Assembly: GCA_902605865.1 (NCBI GenBank)
Contig: CACLEJ010000004.1
Location: 88,317 to 152,316 of the forward strand
Length of the DNA: 64,000 nt
Source: an uncultured Pelagibacteraceae bacterium
Lineage (GTDB): Bacteria > Pseudomonadota > Alphaproteobacteria > Pelagibacterales > Pelagibacteraceae
Direction: 5' to 3'
A program made the position numbers and the translations under genes. How positions within the stretch are numbered: the stretch's first letter is position 1; every line of letters starts with the position of its first letter. A model generated the notes under the pieces. That model saw only the letters and a list, made by a program, of their open reading frames with translations. It did no database searches and was not told the DNA's origin. Positions 19,794 to 29,630 of this stretch are shown here, one piece after another.

Positions 19794-21080
19794 TTAATTA
19801 GAAAATCCGTATTTTCTAAGTCTTACATCTCCAGTTCGAGCATGTGCTTCCATACCTTCATATCTTGAAATCCTTGCACATGCTGCGCCCACTTCTTTAG
19901 TTGATTCCTTTGTCATTCTTTGGAAACTCAATGTTTTAATGAATTTTCCAACAAATAAACCACCTGTGTATTTCCCCGCACCTTTTGTTGGTAAAATATG
20001 GTTAGTTCCAGAACATTTATCTCCATAAGCAACTGTAGTTTCTTCACCAATAAATAATGATCCGTAGTTTTTTAATCTATCATGAAACCATTGTAGGTTT
20101 TTAGTTTGTATCTCTAAATGTTCGGGAGCATATTCATCACTGATTTTAGCCATTTCTTCATCTGTATCGCATAAAATAACTTCCCCATAATCTCTCCAAG
20201 CTGCACCAGAGTTTTCTCTCGGTAAGTCAGGTAAGTCTGCAATTAATTCTGGCACTCTTTTCATGACATATTCAGCTAATGATTTACTTGTAGTAAATAA
20301 CCATGCAGGAGAATTGTAACCATGCTCAGCTTGTCCAACTAAATCGAAAGCAACTAATTCTGGGTCTGCTGTTTCATCTGCTATAACTGCAATTTCTGTA
20401 GGACCAGCAAATAAATCTATACCTACTTTGCCAAATAAAATTCTTTTTGATTCTGCAACAAATTGATTTCCAGGACCAACAAGCATATCAGCAGGTGCAT
20501 TACCAAAAAGACCATAAGTCATTGCAGCAATAGCCTGAACTCCACCTAAATTCATTATTACATCTGCTCCACATAAGTCAGCGGTATAAACAATAGCAGG
20601 ATGAACTCCAACACCAGGTTTTGGTGAACTGCAAACAATAATATTTTTAACACCAGCAACTTTAGCTGTAGTTACACTCATTACTGCAGATGCTATATGA
20701 GCATATCTTCCTGCAGGTACATAACAACCTGCTGTATTAACAGGAATTAATTTTTGTCCAGCAAATAATCCATCTGAAAGTTCTACCTCAAAATCTTGGC
20801 CATAATTTTTTAATTGTGCTTCAGCAAACTTTCTTACTCTTTCATGAGAGAATTGAATGTCGTCTTTGGTTTTAGGATCTAAATTTTTTTTAATTTGTTC
20901 AATTTTTTCTCTTGTAACTACTACTTCTCCTTCATATTTATCAAATTTTTTTGATAACTCGATACATCCCTCTTCTTTTGTTTTCTCTATATCTTTTAGA
21001 ATATTTTCTACAATCTCTCTTGTTTTTGTATCATCAGTAGAAGATGTTTTGGGTGATTTTTTTAAATAATTTATTGCCAT
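19794..21080 (-). CDS. hpsN: histidinol dehydrogenase-family enzyme, likely HpsN-like (sulfopropanediol 3-dehydrogenase)
   Basis: HisD-family motifs (AGCYVPAGRYAH, GPGNQFVAESKR, FAGPTEIAVIAD, DEYAPEHLE); N-terminus MAINYLKK... resembles HpsN-type paralogs; sulfonate context. Confidence 0.7.
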   Translation of the reverse strand: MAINYLKKSPKTSSTDDTKTREIVENILKDIEKTKEEGCIELSKKFDKYEGEVVVTREKIEQIKKNLDPKTKDDIQFSHERVRKFAEAQLKNYGQDFEVELSDGLFAGQKLIPVNTAGCYVPAGRYAHIASAVMSVTTAKVAGVKNIIVCSSPKPGVGVHPAIVYTADLCGADVIMNLGGVQAIAAMTYGLFGNAPADMLVGPGNQFVAESKRILFGKVGIDLFAGPTEIAVIADETADPELVAFDLVGQAEHGYNSPAWLFTTSKSLAEYVMKRVPELIADLPDLPRENSGAAWRDYGEVILCDTDEEMAKISDEYAPEHLEIQTKNLQWFHDRLKNYGSLFIGEETTVAYGDKCSGTNHILPTKGAGKYTGGLFVGKFIKTLSFQRMTKESTKEVGAACARISRYEGMEAHARTGDVRLRKYGFSN

Positions 21081-21122
21081 GTCTAAATCCTAATTTAATT
21101 ATTATTTTTTTTCAATATTCAT

Positions 21123-22034
21123 TTAATCCAAAGCTACCACAGCTGCCGCAATAGACGCTAGCCTTGCTGTCGCATCATCTGATCTACTAGTAATTACTAC
21201 TGGAACTTTTCCTCCTATAACCACTCCTGCCGCACACGCACCCATAAAATAAATCATCATTTTAACTAGAGCGTTACCTGTTTCAACATTTGGAACTAAC
21301 AATACATCTGCATCTCCTGCAACTATATTGTTTATACCTTTTATCTCTGCGGATTTTTTTGACACACTATTATCAAATGCTAGAGGTCCAAATATATCTG
21401 CATTAAGACTCTCTTTTTCAGCTAATTCACATATTTCTTTAGCATCCAGTGAACTTTGCATGCTGTCTAAAACTTCTTCTGTTGCAGAAAGAATGGAGAC
21501 TTTTGGTCTTGCTATTTTTATTCTATGACAAAAATCAACTACATTTTTTAAAATATGCATTTTTGTTTTAACATTTGGATTAACATTTAGAGCACCATCA
21601 GTTATTATTAGTGGTTTATCCTCTTTATCTAAAGTCATATGCCAAATATGACTCAATCTTTTTTTACCAATCAAATTATATTTTCGTAACAGAACTTCTT
21701 TCATTAAAATGTCAGTGTGTATATGACCTTTAACAATTATTTTGACTTTTCCATCACCAGCAAGCTTTGCTGCAATTTTAGCAGTGTTATTTTCAACTGG
21801 TTCATTTATTATTTCATATTCAGAGATATCGAATTTTAAATCCTCAGCAGTTTTTTTAATTTCTATTTCATCACCTATAAAAACAGGGATGATCAATTTT
21901 TCTTTTACGCAATCCATTATAGATAGCATAGGAAGTCTTTTGCCTGCATTTACGATTGCTGCTTTGGCTCCTCTTTTTTGGTGAGCAATATCAAGTAAAT
22001 TGAATGGACAGACTGTTGATTTATCTGAAAGCAT
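21123..22034 (-). CDS. pta: phosphate acetyltransferase (phosphate acetyl/butyryl transferase family)
   Basis: VKGHIHTDILMKEVL, ITDGALNVNP, VLLVPNVETGNALVKMMIY. Confidence 0.85.
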   Translation of the reverse strand: MLSDKSTVCPFNLLDIAHQKRGAKAAIVNAGKRLPMLSIMDCVKEKLIIPVFIGDEIEIKKTAEDLKFDISEYEIINEPVENNTAKIAAKLAGDGKVKIIVKGHIHTDILMKEVLLRKYNLIGKKRLSHIWHMTLDKEDKPLIITDGALNVNPNVKTKMHILKNVVDFCHRIKIARPKVSILSATEEVLDSMQSSLDAKEICELAEKESLNADIFGPLAFDNSVSKKSAEIKGINNIVAGDADVLLVPNVETGNALVKMMIYFMGACAAGVVIGGKVPVVITSRSDDATARLASIAAAVVALD

Positions 22035-22098
22035 TTGAATTTATATATACTAAATTAATAAAAAAACTAATATAGTATTATTGATATAAGGATAAAAA

Positions 22099-22947
22099 GT
22101 GGAAGTAGTTACCAAAATAGCTCCGATCGCTCTAGCTCTTATAATGTTAGGTCTTGGATTAGGATTAACTGGACGTGACTTTTTAAGAGTAATCAATAAT
22201 CCTAAAGATTTTTTAATTGGCTTTGTCAGTCAACTGATACTTTTACCAATAGTTGCATTTATAATTGTATTAATATTAGATTTGCCAATTGAAATTGCTG
22301 TAGGCGTTATGATTATAGCTGCAGCTCCTGGCGGAGTAACATCAAATGTAATGACAAAATTTGCAAATGGAGATGTTGCATTATCAATCTCTTTAACTGC
22401 TATAATAAGTCTGATTAGTATTATTTCTGTTCCTTTTATTATTTTTAAATCAGCAAACTTATTGGGAGTTACAGATATATCTTCTGATATCACCATGACT
22501 GGTATTGCATTAAAAATGGCTCTAGTTGTTACAGTGCCTGTTATTTTAGGAATGATTATAAGAAAATTTGCAGAAAATTTTGTTTCTTCAAATATTTCTA
22601 TAATCGAGAAAATCACAACTGTTTTATTTGTAATTGTTTTTGCAACAATATGGATTGAAGAAAGAGAGAATATATTCAACTACTTAAAACAAGCGGGTTT
22701 TGCTGTTCTTGTGCTTAATATTGTCATGATGGTGCTTGCATATTACATAGCCAAGTTATTAGCCACTGGCATAAAGCAAAGAAAATGCATTTCAATTGAA
22801 TGTGGACTTCAAAATGGCACATTAGCAATATTTGTAGCTACACAAATATTTAGTGACATTAGTTATATTATTCCAACAGCAGCATATGCTCTGATTATGT
22901 ATTTAACTGGCTTTATAATGATTTTTATACTTAGAAGATCTACTTAA
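22099..22947 (+). CDS. bile acid:sodium symporter (BASS) family transporter
   Basis: AAAPGGVTSNVMTKFANGDVALSISLT and ECGLQNGTLAIFVA BASS motifs. Confidence 0.88.
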   Translation: MEVVTKIAPIALALIMLGLGLGLTGRDFLRVINNPKDFLIGFVSQLILLPIVAFIIVLILDLPIEIAVGVMIIAAAPGGVTSNVMTKFANGDVALSISLTAIISLISIISVPFIIFKSANLLGVTDISSDITMTGIALKMALVVTVPVILGMIIRKFAENFVSSNISIIEKITTVLFVIVFATIWIEERENIFNYLKQAGFAVLVLNIVMMVLAYYIAKLLATGIKQRKCISIECGLQNGTLAIFVATQIFSDISYIIPTAAYALIMYLTGFIMIFILRRST

Positions 22948-23890
22948 TATTTATTTGCCCGAATATCTTAAAGATTAAATGAGAAAGTGAGAGTACATTT
23001 TTCTCCTGCAGTTTAATGGTATCAGTTAATGTTTTGTCTTGCATGTTAACATTAAACAGTTTTTTTTTATTAACACTTATATATTTATTTTTTAGCAAAT
23101 AATTTAATTTTCTAACAACAGTTGGTCTTGGAATATGAGTTATTTCTGAAATTGACATGGTATTCACACCAGTTTCAGGAACTAATATTTTGTTCTTTTT
23201 CCACTTTGAAAAGTTCCATCCATTAGCTTCATAAGATTTTGTAACAAGTGAATGCCACATTATAACCATTCCAACTGAAAATATTTCAAGATCTCCTACT
23301 TGTTTTTTCCATCTATTTGTAAAAATAAAAATAAACTCTAAAAAAAAATACCAACAATATGTGAAATTATTTTTAATTTCATTTGAGATTTCATCAAATT
23401 GCTTAGATTGATTAATTAAATTATTTTTTTCACATAACTCAGCAATCTTTGAAAGTAATGCACTTAAATTTTGAAGAGTATTTTTAGGTTTAACCAGTCT
23501 AAAAGCCGATCTATCGATATATATCTTTTTGCCAATTTTTTTTAGTACACCAAATTCTTCTAAGCGAAGAATTTTTCTTCTAGCACTCTCTTTGGGAATA
23601 ATTAAATTTTTTGATATTTCAATAATATTTATTCTGTCTAGTTCTAATGATTTATCATATAAGAAAAAAGTATCATAACTTTCTACAAGTTCATTTTGGA
23701 TATAATAATCAAAATCTTTATTTATAAGATAAAGAATTATTAAATACTTATCTATGTCTTGAAATGTTTCATAGGATGAATTAGTCCATTCAGACAATAA
23801 CTTGTAGTAAAAAGGAGCTATTTCATCAAAATTTTCTACAATAACTTTTTGAATTTTGTTTTCACTTAATAGTGACGAGTTTTTAATCAT
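22940..23890 (-). CDS. putative transcriptional regulator with two winged-HTH-like segments
   Basis: NLIIPKESARRKILRLEEFGVLKKIGKKIYI and EITHIPRPTVVRKLNYLLKNKYISVNKKKLFNV; probable start MIKNSSLL at 23890. Confidence 0.7.
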   Translation of the reverse strand: MIKNSSLLSENKIQKVIVENFDEIAPFYYKLLSEWTNSSYETFQDIDKYLIILYLINKDFDYYIQNELVESYDTFFLYDKSLELDRINIIEISKNLIIPKESARRKILRLEEFGVLKKIGKKIYIDRSAFRLVKPKNTLQNLSALLSKIAELCEKNNLINQSKQFDEISNEIKNNFTYCWYFFLEFIFIFTNRWKKQVGDLEIFSVGMVIMWHSLVTKSYEANGWNFSKWKKNKILVPETGVNTMSISEITHIPRPTVVRKLNYLLKNKYISVNKKKLFNVNMQDKTLTDTIKLQEKNVLSLSHLIFKIFGQINIK

Positions 23891-23900
23891 TTTCCACAAA

Positions 23901-23969
23901 CCCATTTTAGTCTTTTGACCCCATTTTGGACATCAAAAAAAATTTTAATAACCCATTTCGGACACTTGA
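23901..23969. promoter_or_regulatory. three operator-like direct repeats in divergent promoter of the regulator gene
   Basis: CCCATTTTAGTCTTTTGA (23901), CCCATTTTGGACATCAA (23920), CCCATTTCGGACACTTGA (23952). Confidence 0.55.
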
Positions 23970-24010
23970 GAAATAGCATCAAAATTTATATGTGTTTTAA
24001 TAGTTTTTAT

Positions 24011-24223
24011 ATGAGTTTGAATAGCCTAAAAAGAGCATCTGATATTGAAATTTCTTCTCAATTAACAAGTAACGTAAATATTGATACCCCTCAAAAAGTA
24101 AATATTGATGCTCTTAAACTCAAAATGATTAAACAAGAAAAAAAAGATAATTTTAAAAATAAAGCTATCGTCGTATCACTATTTTTTGGATTAGGAGTAC
24201 TTGGATATTTTGTTTCTATTTAA
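24011..24223 (+). CDS. small membrane-anchored hypothetical protein
   Basis: MSLNSLKRASDIE... with C-terminal TM segment; ORF track start (23915) falls in repeat region, so start trimmed. Confidence 0.5.
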   Translation: MSLNSLKRASDIEISSQLTSNVNIDTPQKVNIDALKLKMIKQEKKDNFKNKAIVVSLFFGLGVLGYFVSI

Positions 24224-24314
24224 CTTTAATAATTAAATAAATAATCTAAAAATTTAGGCATTCTCAACAATTATCAGTTATTGTAATAAATAATAATTAG
24301 TAAATAATAAAGAT

Positions 24315-24650
24315 ATGAAACCATTTGCAGGATATTTAATTTTAGCCTTAGGAATTACTACAGGCATAGCTGCAAACAGTTTTGCAAAGATTTCAGATGG
24401 TTTTACAAAACTGACACCAACTATTGCTTGTTTGCTTTTAATGAGTATTACAATGTTCTCTTTGGCAAAAGCAATGTCAGTGATACCTGTTGCATTTAGT
24501 TACTCAACTTACAGCGGATTAACAGTTGCGGGTGTAGTTTTGTTTGGGATACTAAAGTATAATCAAGTTCCTAATATTTATGGATTAATTGGTATTTGCT
24601 TAATTGTAACTGGGGTTATAATGGTGAATTATCTAGGACGAGCAGGTTAA
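24315..24650 (+). CDS. small multidrug resistance (SMR/EmrE) family transporter
   Basis: 111 aa, 4 TM; YLILALGITTGIAANSFAKISDGF, SMR-like topology. Confidence 0.85.
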   Translation: MKPFAGYLILALGITTGIAANSFAKISDGFTKLTPTIACLLLMSITMFSLAKAMSVIPVAFSYSTYSGLTVAGVVLFGILKYNQVPNIYGLIGICLIVTGVIMVNYLGRAG

Positions 24651-24659
24651 CAATTTAAT

Positions 24660-25664
24660 CTATTTCAATAAAATATGAAGATCTTCCATTATATTATCCG
24701 GAATTTTAATTTCTGATTTATAATTCTTTTTATATCTTCTTAATTTGTTTTCTCCTGGATATAATATTTCTTTAAGTCCTTTTAATTTAGGAAGTTTTTT
24801 AATTCTTTTTATATTTTCTTTTATTCTTTTTTTATAATTTGATTGAAATAAGTTTGCTTTCATTACAATAAATAAATGACCAATATTTTGTGGCCCAGAA
24901 AAATCATCAAAAGGATCTTTCACTTTTCCACCGTGATTACCTCCTGTGTAAACACCACTTAATATATCTACCATCCAGGCAAGTCCTGATCCTCTAAACC
25001 CTGCTATAGGAAGTTGAACACCATCAAGTGCTTTTTTAGCATCTGTTGTTGGATTACCAAATTTATCCAAAGCAACACCCTCAGGTATTTTTGAATTAGA
25101 TCTTGATGCAACTCTTATTTTACCTCTATTAATCATTGAGACAGATGTATCCAATATAAATGGAATTTTAGAACCAGTTGGCGATCCAAAACAAATTGGG
25201 TTTGTACCAAATAAAGATTTTATAGCACCATGTGGGGCTATAGCAGGGGGTGCATTAGTAAATACTAAGGCGATCATATTTTTTTTTACAGCTTGCTCAG
25301 CGTAGTATCCCGACATTCCATAATGGCCACTGTTTTTAACTGCCACAAGTCCTATTCCTGTTTTTTTAGCATTTTTTATGGCTTTTTTAATAGCTGTATC
25401 TGCAGCAACAAATCCAATGCTATCATCAGCATTTATATGAGTAACAGATTGGGAAATATTTTTTAGCTTGATTTTAGGTCTTGGATTGATCAGCTTTTTT
25501 TTGATCCGATCACAATACATTTTTAATCTAGATAATCCATGAGTTGGAGCGCCTACTAATTCAGCATTAATTATTGCATCAGCACAAATACCTGCGTGTT
25601 TTTTGGAAAGTTTAAACTTATAAAATATTTTAATTATAGTCTTTTTAAGTTTATTTTTTTCCAT
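24660..25664 (-). CDS. Ldh family oxidoreductase (malate/L-lactate/sulfolactate dehydrogenase family)
   Basis: GAPTHGLSRL, NSGHYGMSGYYAEQA, GTNPICFGSPTG, GFRGSGLAWMVDILSGVYTGG. Confidence 0.88.
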   Translation of the reverse strand: MEKNKLKKTIIKIFYKFKLSKKHAGICADAIINAELVGAPTHGLSRLKMYCDRIKKKLINPRPKIKLKNISQSVTHINADDSIGFVAADTAIKKAIKNAKKTGIGLVAVKNSGHYGMSGYYAEQAVKKNMIALVFTNAPPAIAPHGAIKSLFGTNPICFGSPTGSKIPFILDTSVSMINRGKIRVASRSNSKIPEGVALDKFGNPTTDAKKALDGVQLPIAGFRGSGLAWMVDILSGVYTGGNHGGKVKDPFDDFSGPQNIGHLFIVMKANLFQSNYKKRIKENIKRIKKLPKLKGLKEILYPGENKLRRYKKNYKSEIKIPDNIMEDLHILLK

Positions 25665-25665
25665 C

Positions 25666-26814
25666 TTAAATATTTAAATCTTTATTAAAAAATGACCTTA
25701 TATCATTAACTAATAAATCTGGCTCCTCAAGAGCCGCAAAGTGTCCACCTTTTTTCATTTTTGTCCATCTTTTAACATTAAAAATTCTTTTTACATACGA
25801 TTTAGGTGGCCAGCTCAACATTTCTTTTGGAAATTCTGCAATTGCAGTAGGTATTCTAATTTTTTTAAAATTTTTTGGGAAAGGTCTACCACCTTCTTCT
25901 CTTCTCCCAAAATAAATCCAAGCTGCAGAATTAAAAGTTTTTGTTAATATATAAATCATAATATTAGATAGCAACAAATCCTTAGAGTAAACATTTTCAA
26001 TATTACCTTTTTTTAAGTCTGACCATGAGTAAAACTTTTCTAATATCCATGCAGCAGTACCCACAGGGCTATCTATCATTGCATAACTTAACGACTGAGG
26101 TTTGGTTGCCTGTTGTGTCCTATATCCCTCTTGCATAATTTGTTCTTTAGCAAATCTTTGTTCCCATTTTTTTTCTTTTATAGTTATTGCTCCTTTTGGA
26201 TGCCTCATATTTAAACAATTTACATGAATAGCTTTACAATTATTATAATAATCATGACCTAGCCAATTACAAACAGCAGAACCCCAGTCTCCTCCCTGAG
26301 CAAAGTAATTTTTATAACCTAGTTTTTTAGTCATTAATTTATTCATAATTTTCGCAATTTTTTTTGGACCAATTGGTTTTTTAGGCGTTCCAGAAAATCC
26401 AAATCCTGGGAGAGAAGGTATTATTACATCAAAACTCTCTTCTTTATTTCCTCCAAATTTTTCAGGATGAGTTAGTTTTTCCACGATATGTAAAAATTCT
26501 ACAAAACTTCCAGGCCATCCATGAAGAATAAGCAATGGATTTGGTTTTTTTCCACTACCATTTTGCTTAATAAAATGAATATTAATCCCATCTACATTAG
26601 CAATGTAATTGTTAAATTTATTGATTTTTTTTTCTTGTAACTTCCAATTAAAATTTGATGTCCAATACTTAGAAATCCTTTTTAAATAAACATGATTTGT
26701 TCCATGTAACCATCCATTCATCTGTTGAATGTCATTAAATGGAAATTCCCTAACTTTTCTGTAGATATTATTTAAGGTCTTTTTAGAAACATTTACCTTA
26801 AATTTTTTTATCAT
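25666..26814 (-). CDS. epoxide hydrolase family protein
   Basis: EHN-type N-terminus, LHGWPGSFVEFLHI, GGDWGSAVCNWLG nucleophile motif. Confidence 0.88.
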   Translation of the reverse strand: MIKKFKVNVSKKTLNNIYRKVREFPFNDIQQMNGWLHGTNHVYLKRISKYWTSNFNWKLQEKKINKFNNYIANVDGINIHFIKQNGSGKKPNPLLILHGWPGSFVEFLHIVEKLTHPEKFGGNKEESFDVIIPSLPGFGFSGTPKKPIGPKKIAKIMNKLMTKKLGYKNYFAQGGDWGSAVCNWLGHDYYNNCKAIHVNCLNMRHPKGAITIKEKKWEQRFAKEQIMQEGYRTQQATKPQSLSYAMIDSPVGTAAWILEKFYSWSDLKKGNIENVYSKDLLLSNIMIYILTKTFNSAAWIYFGRREEGGRPFPKNFKKIRIPTAIAEFPKEMLSWPPKSYVKRIFNVKRWTKMKKGGHFAALEEPDLLVNDIRSFFNKDLNI

Positions 26815-26825
26815 TAATTATTGTA

Positions 26826-28751
26826 TTAACCCTTTCCTCGCCAAGGAATAGTCCTATCAATTATTTTTCTTAAAGTTATATCAAATAATAATCCCAACAT
26901 TCCCATAATAAAAATTGTTATCCAAATTACTTCATATTGAAAATATTTTTTTGCAACATTTTCAACAAATCCAATACCTGTAGTTCCAGCTAAAAATTCT
27001 GCTGCTACCAAAGTTCCCCAACACATTCCTACAGCGACTCTAATTCCAGTCAATATTTCAGGTAAAGAGTTTGGAAATATAACATGTCGAAGTATTTGTC
27101 TTTTAGAAGCACCTAACGAGTGTGCAGCATGAATTTTAGAAAGTTGAGTTCCAGATGCTCCAGCTCTGGCGGATATAATCATAATTGATAAAGAAACCAT
27201 GAATAATAAAAATACTTTTCCAGTATTATCAATTCCAAGTACTGAAATTATAAGTGGAGCCCAAGCTAATGGGGGTACTGGTCTATATAATTCAATCAAA
27301 GGATCAAAAAATCCTTTAGCAAATCTGTTTAGTCCCATAAATAAACCTAATGGAACCCCTATAATTATTCCAAAAACCAATCCTAAAAATACTCTTAAGA
27401 ATGAATCCCATATATGACCATAAGGAACAGGTATCTTGAATAGTTTAAAATCACCCGTAACTACTTTTAAAACTTTACCTTTAAAGTTTTCTTTAACTAT
27501 CCCTTCGCTTGTATGAACAGGGTATTCGCCTGGTAAAATATCAGCAATCCAATCTGGTAAAATAAATCCTACTATTGAACTAACATCAATCATTTCTATC
27601 CAGAGAAGAGGTATATTTTTGTATCCAACATTTGGATTAGACATTAGGATAAATTTATTTAATGTGTCTGACGGTTTGGGTAACCATCTCCCAGAACCTT
27701 GTTCTGAGCAACTTGGACCACTCGCAACAATTGTTCCAGCTGGAAATAAAACAATATCAATTAATCTAAGACCAGCTTGTTCTTTTTCCTGAAGGTCATC
27801 AAATTCAATAATCGCTTTTTGCATTTCATTTAGTGCATTTGGCGGATAAATGCTTGCAAATTCAATTCTTCTTGCAATTTTGACTATATTCTTGGCGTAA
27901 TCTGAGGAAATTTCCTCATTATCATCTAAACTTTTTCTATAAGTTTTAACTTCATCTTTCAGTTCTTTAATTGAACCTTTGAACTGTGGATTGTGATTTC
28001 TTAATTTAAAAAATTTATCATTAATTTTTTTCAGTTCCTCTGCAGCAGCTTGAAATTTTAAACCTTTTGAAGTTTCTGCAACAAACGGAACTTCAATAGT
28101 ATTTTCTATAGTACCAGTTCCTGATCTAACTGTTGTTATGCCCCAGTTACCTTGTTCAGATATTGCTTTTAACCGTTCACTTTTTTCAACTTCTGTTTCA
28201 AATGGATAATCTTCTTTTTTAAAATCTGAACTTAATTGTTTAATCTCATTTGTCATTTCACTTATTTTAATTTTAGTATCCATTTCAATTAAGTCCTCGT
28301 TAGTTAATAAAGGAATTAATTTTTTTGTTTTATTTATATATCCAACTAAAATTGTTTTTTGTTGACTGTTAAGATCATTTGAATTTTGTATTTCAGCTGT
28401 TATTTTTTGAAGATTTTTATTTTCAATTTTTATGATCGATGTACTTTTAAACTCTCTTTCCTCTATCGGAAATTGATATTTTAATCCTAAAAGTGATTCA
28501 TTTATTTTAGCAACTTGACATAATTCATTTGCTGATTTTGGATAAAAACCTTTTGCTATGTCCCAAGAATAATAAAGCCATACTAGTAATATTGCAGCAC
28601 TTCCAACAATAACCCAATGGGTTCCACCTTTAGCTCTTTCAGGATTTCCAAATACAGCATCAACTTTCTCAGTTTGTATTAATCTTCTGCCGTACATAAT
28701 GCATCCAATTATGGATACAAATATAAGTATGGTTATTATTTGAGTTAACAT
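26826..28751 (-). CDS. tauC: taurine-type ABC transporter permease with about 350-aa N-terminal extension
   Basis: C-terminal BPD permease (SLGASKRQILRHVIFPNSLPEILTGIRVAVG) downstream of tauA/tauB; N-terminus contains TM and coiled-coil-rich extension. Confidence 0.82.
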   Translation of the reverse strand: MLTQIITILIFVSIIGCIMYGRRLIQTEKVDAVFGNPERAKGGTHWVIVGSAAILLVWLYYSWDIAKGFYPKSANELCQVAKINESLLGLKYQFPIEEREFKSTSIIKIENKNLQKITAEIQNSNDLNSQQKTILVGYINKTKKLIPLLTNEDLIEMDTKIKISEMTNEIKQLSSDFKKEDYPFETEVEKSERLKAISEQGNWGITTVRSGTGTIENTIEVPFVAETSKGLKFQAAAEELKKINDKFFKLRNHNPQFKGSIKELKDEVKTYRKSLDDNEEISSDYAKNIVKIARRIEFASIYPPNALNEMQKAIIEFDDLQEKEQAGLRLIDIVLFPAGTIVASGPSCSEQGSGRWLPKPSDTLNKFILMSNPNVGYKNIPLLWIEMIDVSSIVGFILPDWIADILPGEYPVHTSEGIVKENFKGKVLKVVTGDFKLFKIPVPYGHIWDSFLRVFLGLVFGIIIGVPLGLFMGLNRFAKGFFDPLIELYRPVPPLAWAPLIISVLGIDNTGKVFLLFMVSLSIMIISARAGASGTQLSKIHAAHSLGASKRQILRHVIFPNSLPEILTGIRVAVGMCWGTLVAAEFLAGTTGIGFVENVAKKYFQYEVIWITIFIMGMLGLLFDITLRKIIDRTIPWRGKG

Positions 28752-29549
28752 TTAGTTTTCTTTTCCCATAATTTCTTCTTCCATGTTCCAAATCATGGAT
28801 AAAATTTCTTCACGTTTAGACGAAAATTCTTTATTTTTTTTTATTTCTCTCAAATCTTCCTTTAAGCCCATTTCTGCAAAAGGTAGATTATATTCTTTAT
28901 GTATCCTGCCTGGTCTGGGTGCCATTACATATAGTCTTTCACCAAGTAACAATGCTTCTTCAACTGAGTGAGTAATTAAGATAATAGTTTTTCCTGTCTC
29001 TTTCCAAATTTTAAGAACTAAAGATTGCATCTTTTCTCTAGTTAATGCATCTAACGCACCTAAAGGCTCATCCATCAATATTAAATCAGGGTCATTTATA
29101 AGACATCTAGCAAGAGCCACTCTTTGCTGCATTCCACCTGATAATTGGTAGGTAGGAGTATTACCAAACCCTTTTAAGCCAACAATTTCTAGCCATTCTT
29201 CAACTCTTTTAGAAGTTTTTATTGGATCTTCTTTTTTCATTCTAAGTCCAAAATCAACATTTTCAGCAACTGTTAACCACTCAAATAAAGCCCCTTGTTG
29301 GAAAACCATTCCTCTTTCAACTCCTGGACCATTAATTTCATTGCCAGCTAAAACAATAGAGCCTGAGGTAGGTCTCAAAAACCCTGCAGCAATATTTAAA
29401 AGAGTGGTTTTTCCACATCCTGAAGGACCAAGAACAGTAAGAAGTTCTCCTTTTTTTAAAGTAAAATTTACATCCTTTAATGCGTGAACAGTTTCTCCTT
29501 TAGGAGTTTTAAAAATCATATTTAAATCTTTGGAAACTAAGTCACTCAT
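28752..29549 (-). CDS. tauB: taurine-type ABC transporter ATP-binding protein
   Basis: GPSGCGKTTLLNIAAGF, LSGGMQQRVALARCL, TauB/SsuB-like. Confidence 0.88.
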   Translation of the reverse strand: MSDLVSKDLNMIFKTPKGETVHALKDVNFTLKKGELLTVLGPSGCGKTTLLNIAAGFLRPTSGSIVLAGNEINGPGVERGMVFQQGALFEWLTVAENVDFGLRMKKEDPIKTSKRVEEWLEIVGLKGFGNTPTYQLSGGMQQRVALARCLINDPDLILMDEPLGALDALTREKMQSLVLKIWKETGKTIILITHSVEEALLLGERLYVMAPRPGRIHKEYNLPFAEMGLKEDLREIKKNKEFSSKREEILSMIWNMEEEIMGKEN

Positions 29550-29580
29550 AGAAACTTTATATAAAACTTATATTAAAAAA

Positions 29581-29608
29581 AATAGGCGCTAAATAATTAG
29601 CGCCTATT
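29581..29608 (-). other. intercistronic stem-loop between tauA and tauB
   Basis: AATAGGCGCTAA ATAA TTAGCGCCTATT, 12-bp perfect stem. Confidence 0.8.
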
Positions 29609-29630
29609 AAATTTGTTTTACTCTTTAATA

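Noticed and set aside
19794-21080. Annotation as biosynthetic histidinol dehydrogenase HisD
   Set aside because: N-terminal region and neighbourhood (pta, tau, tpa; no other his genes) fit an HpsN-like paralog better, though phylogeny is needed.
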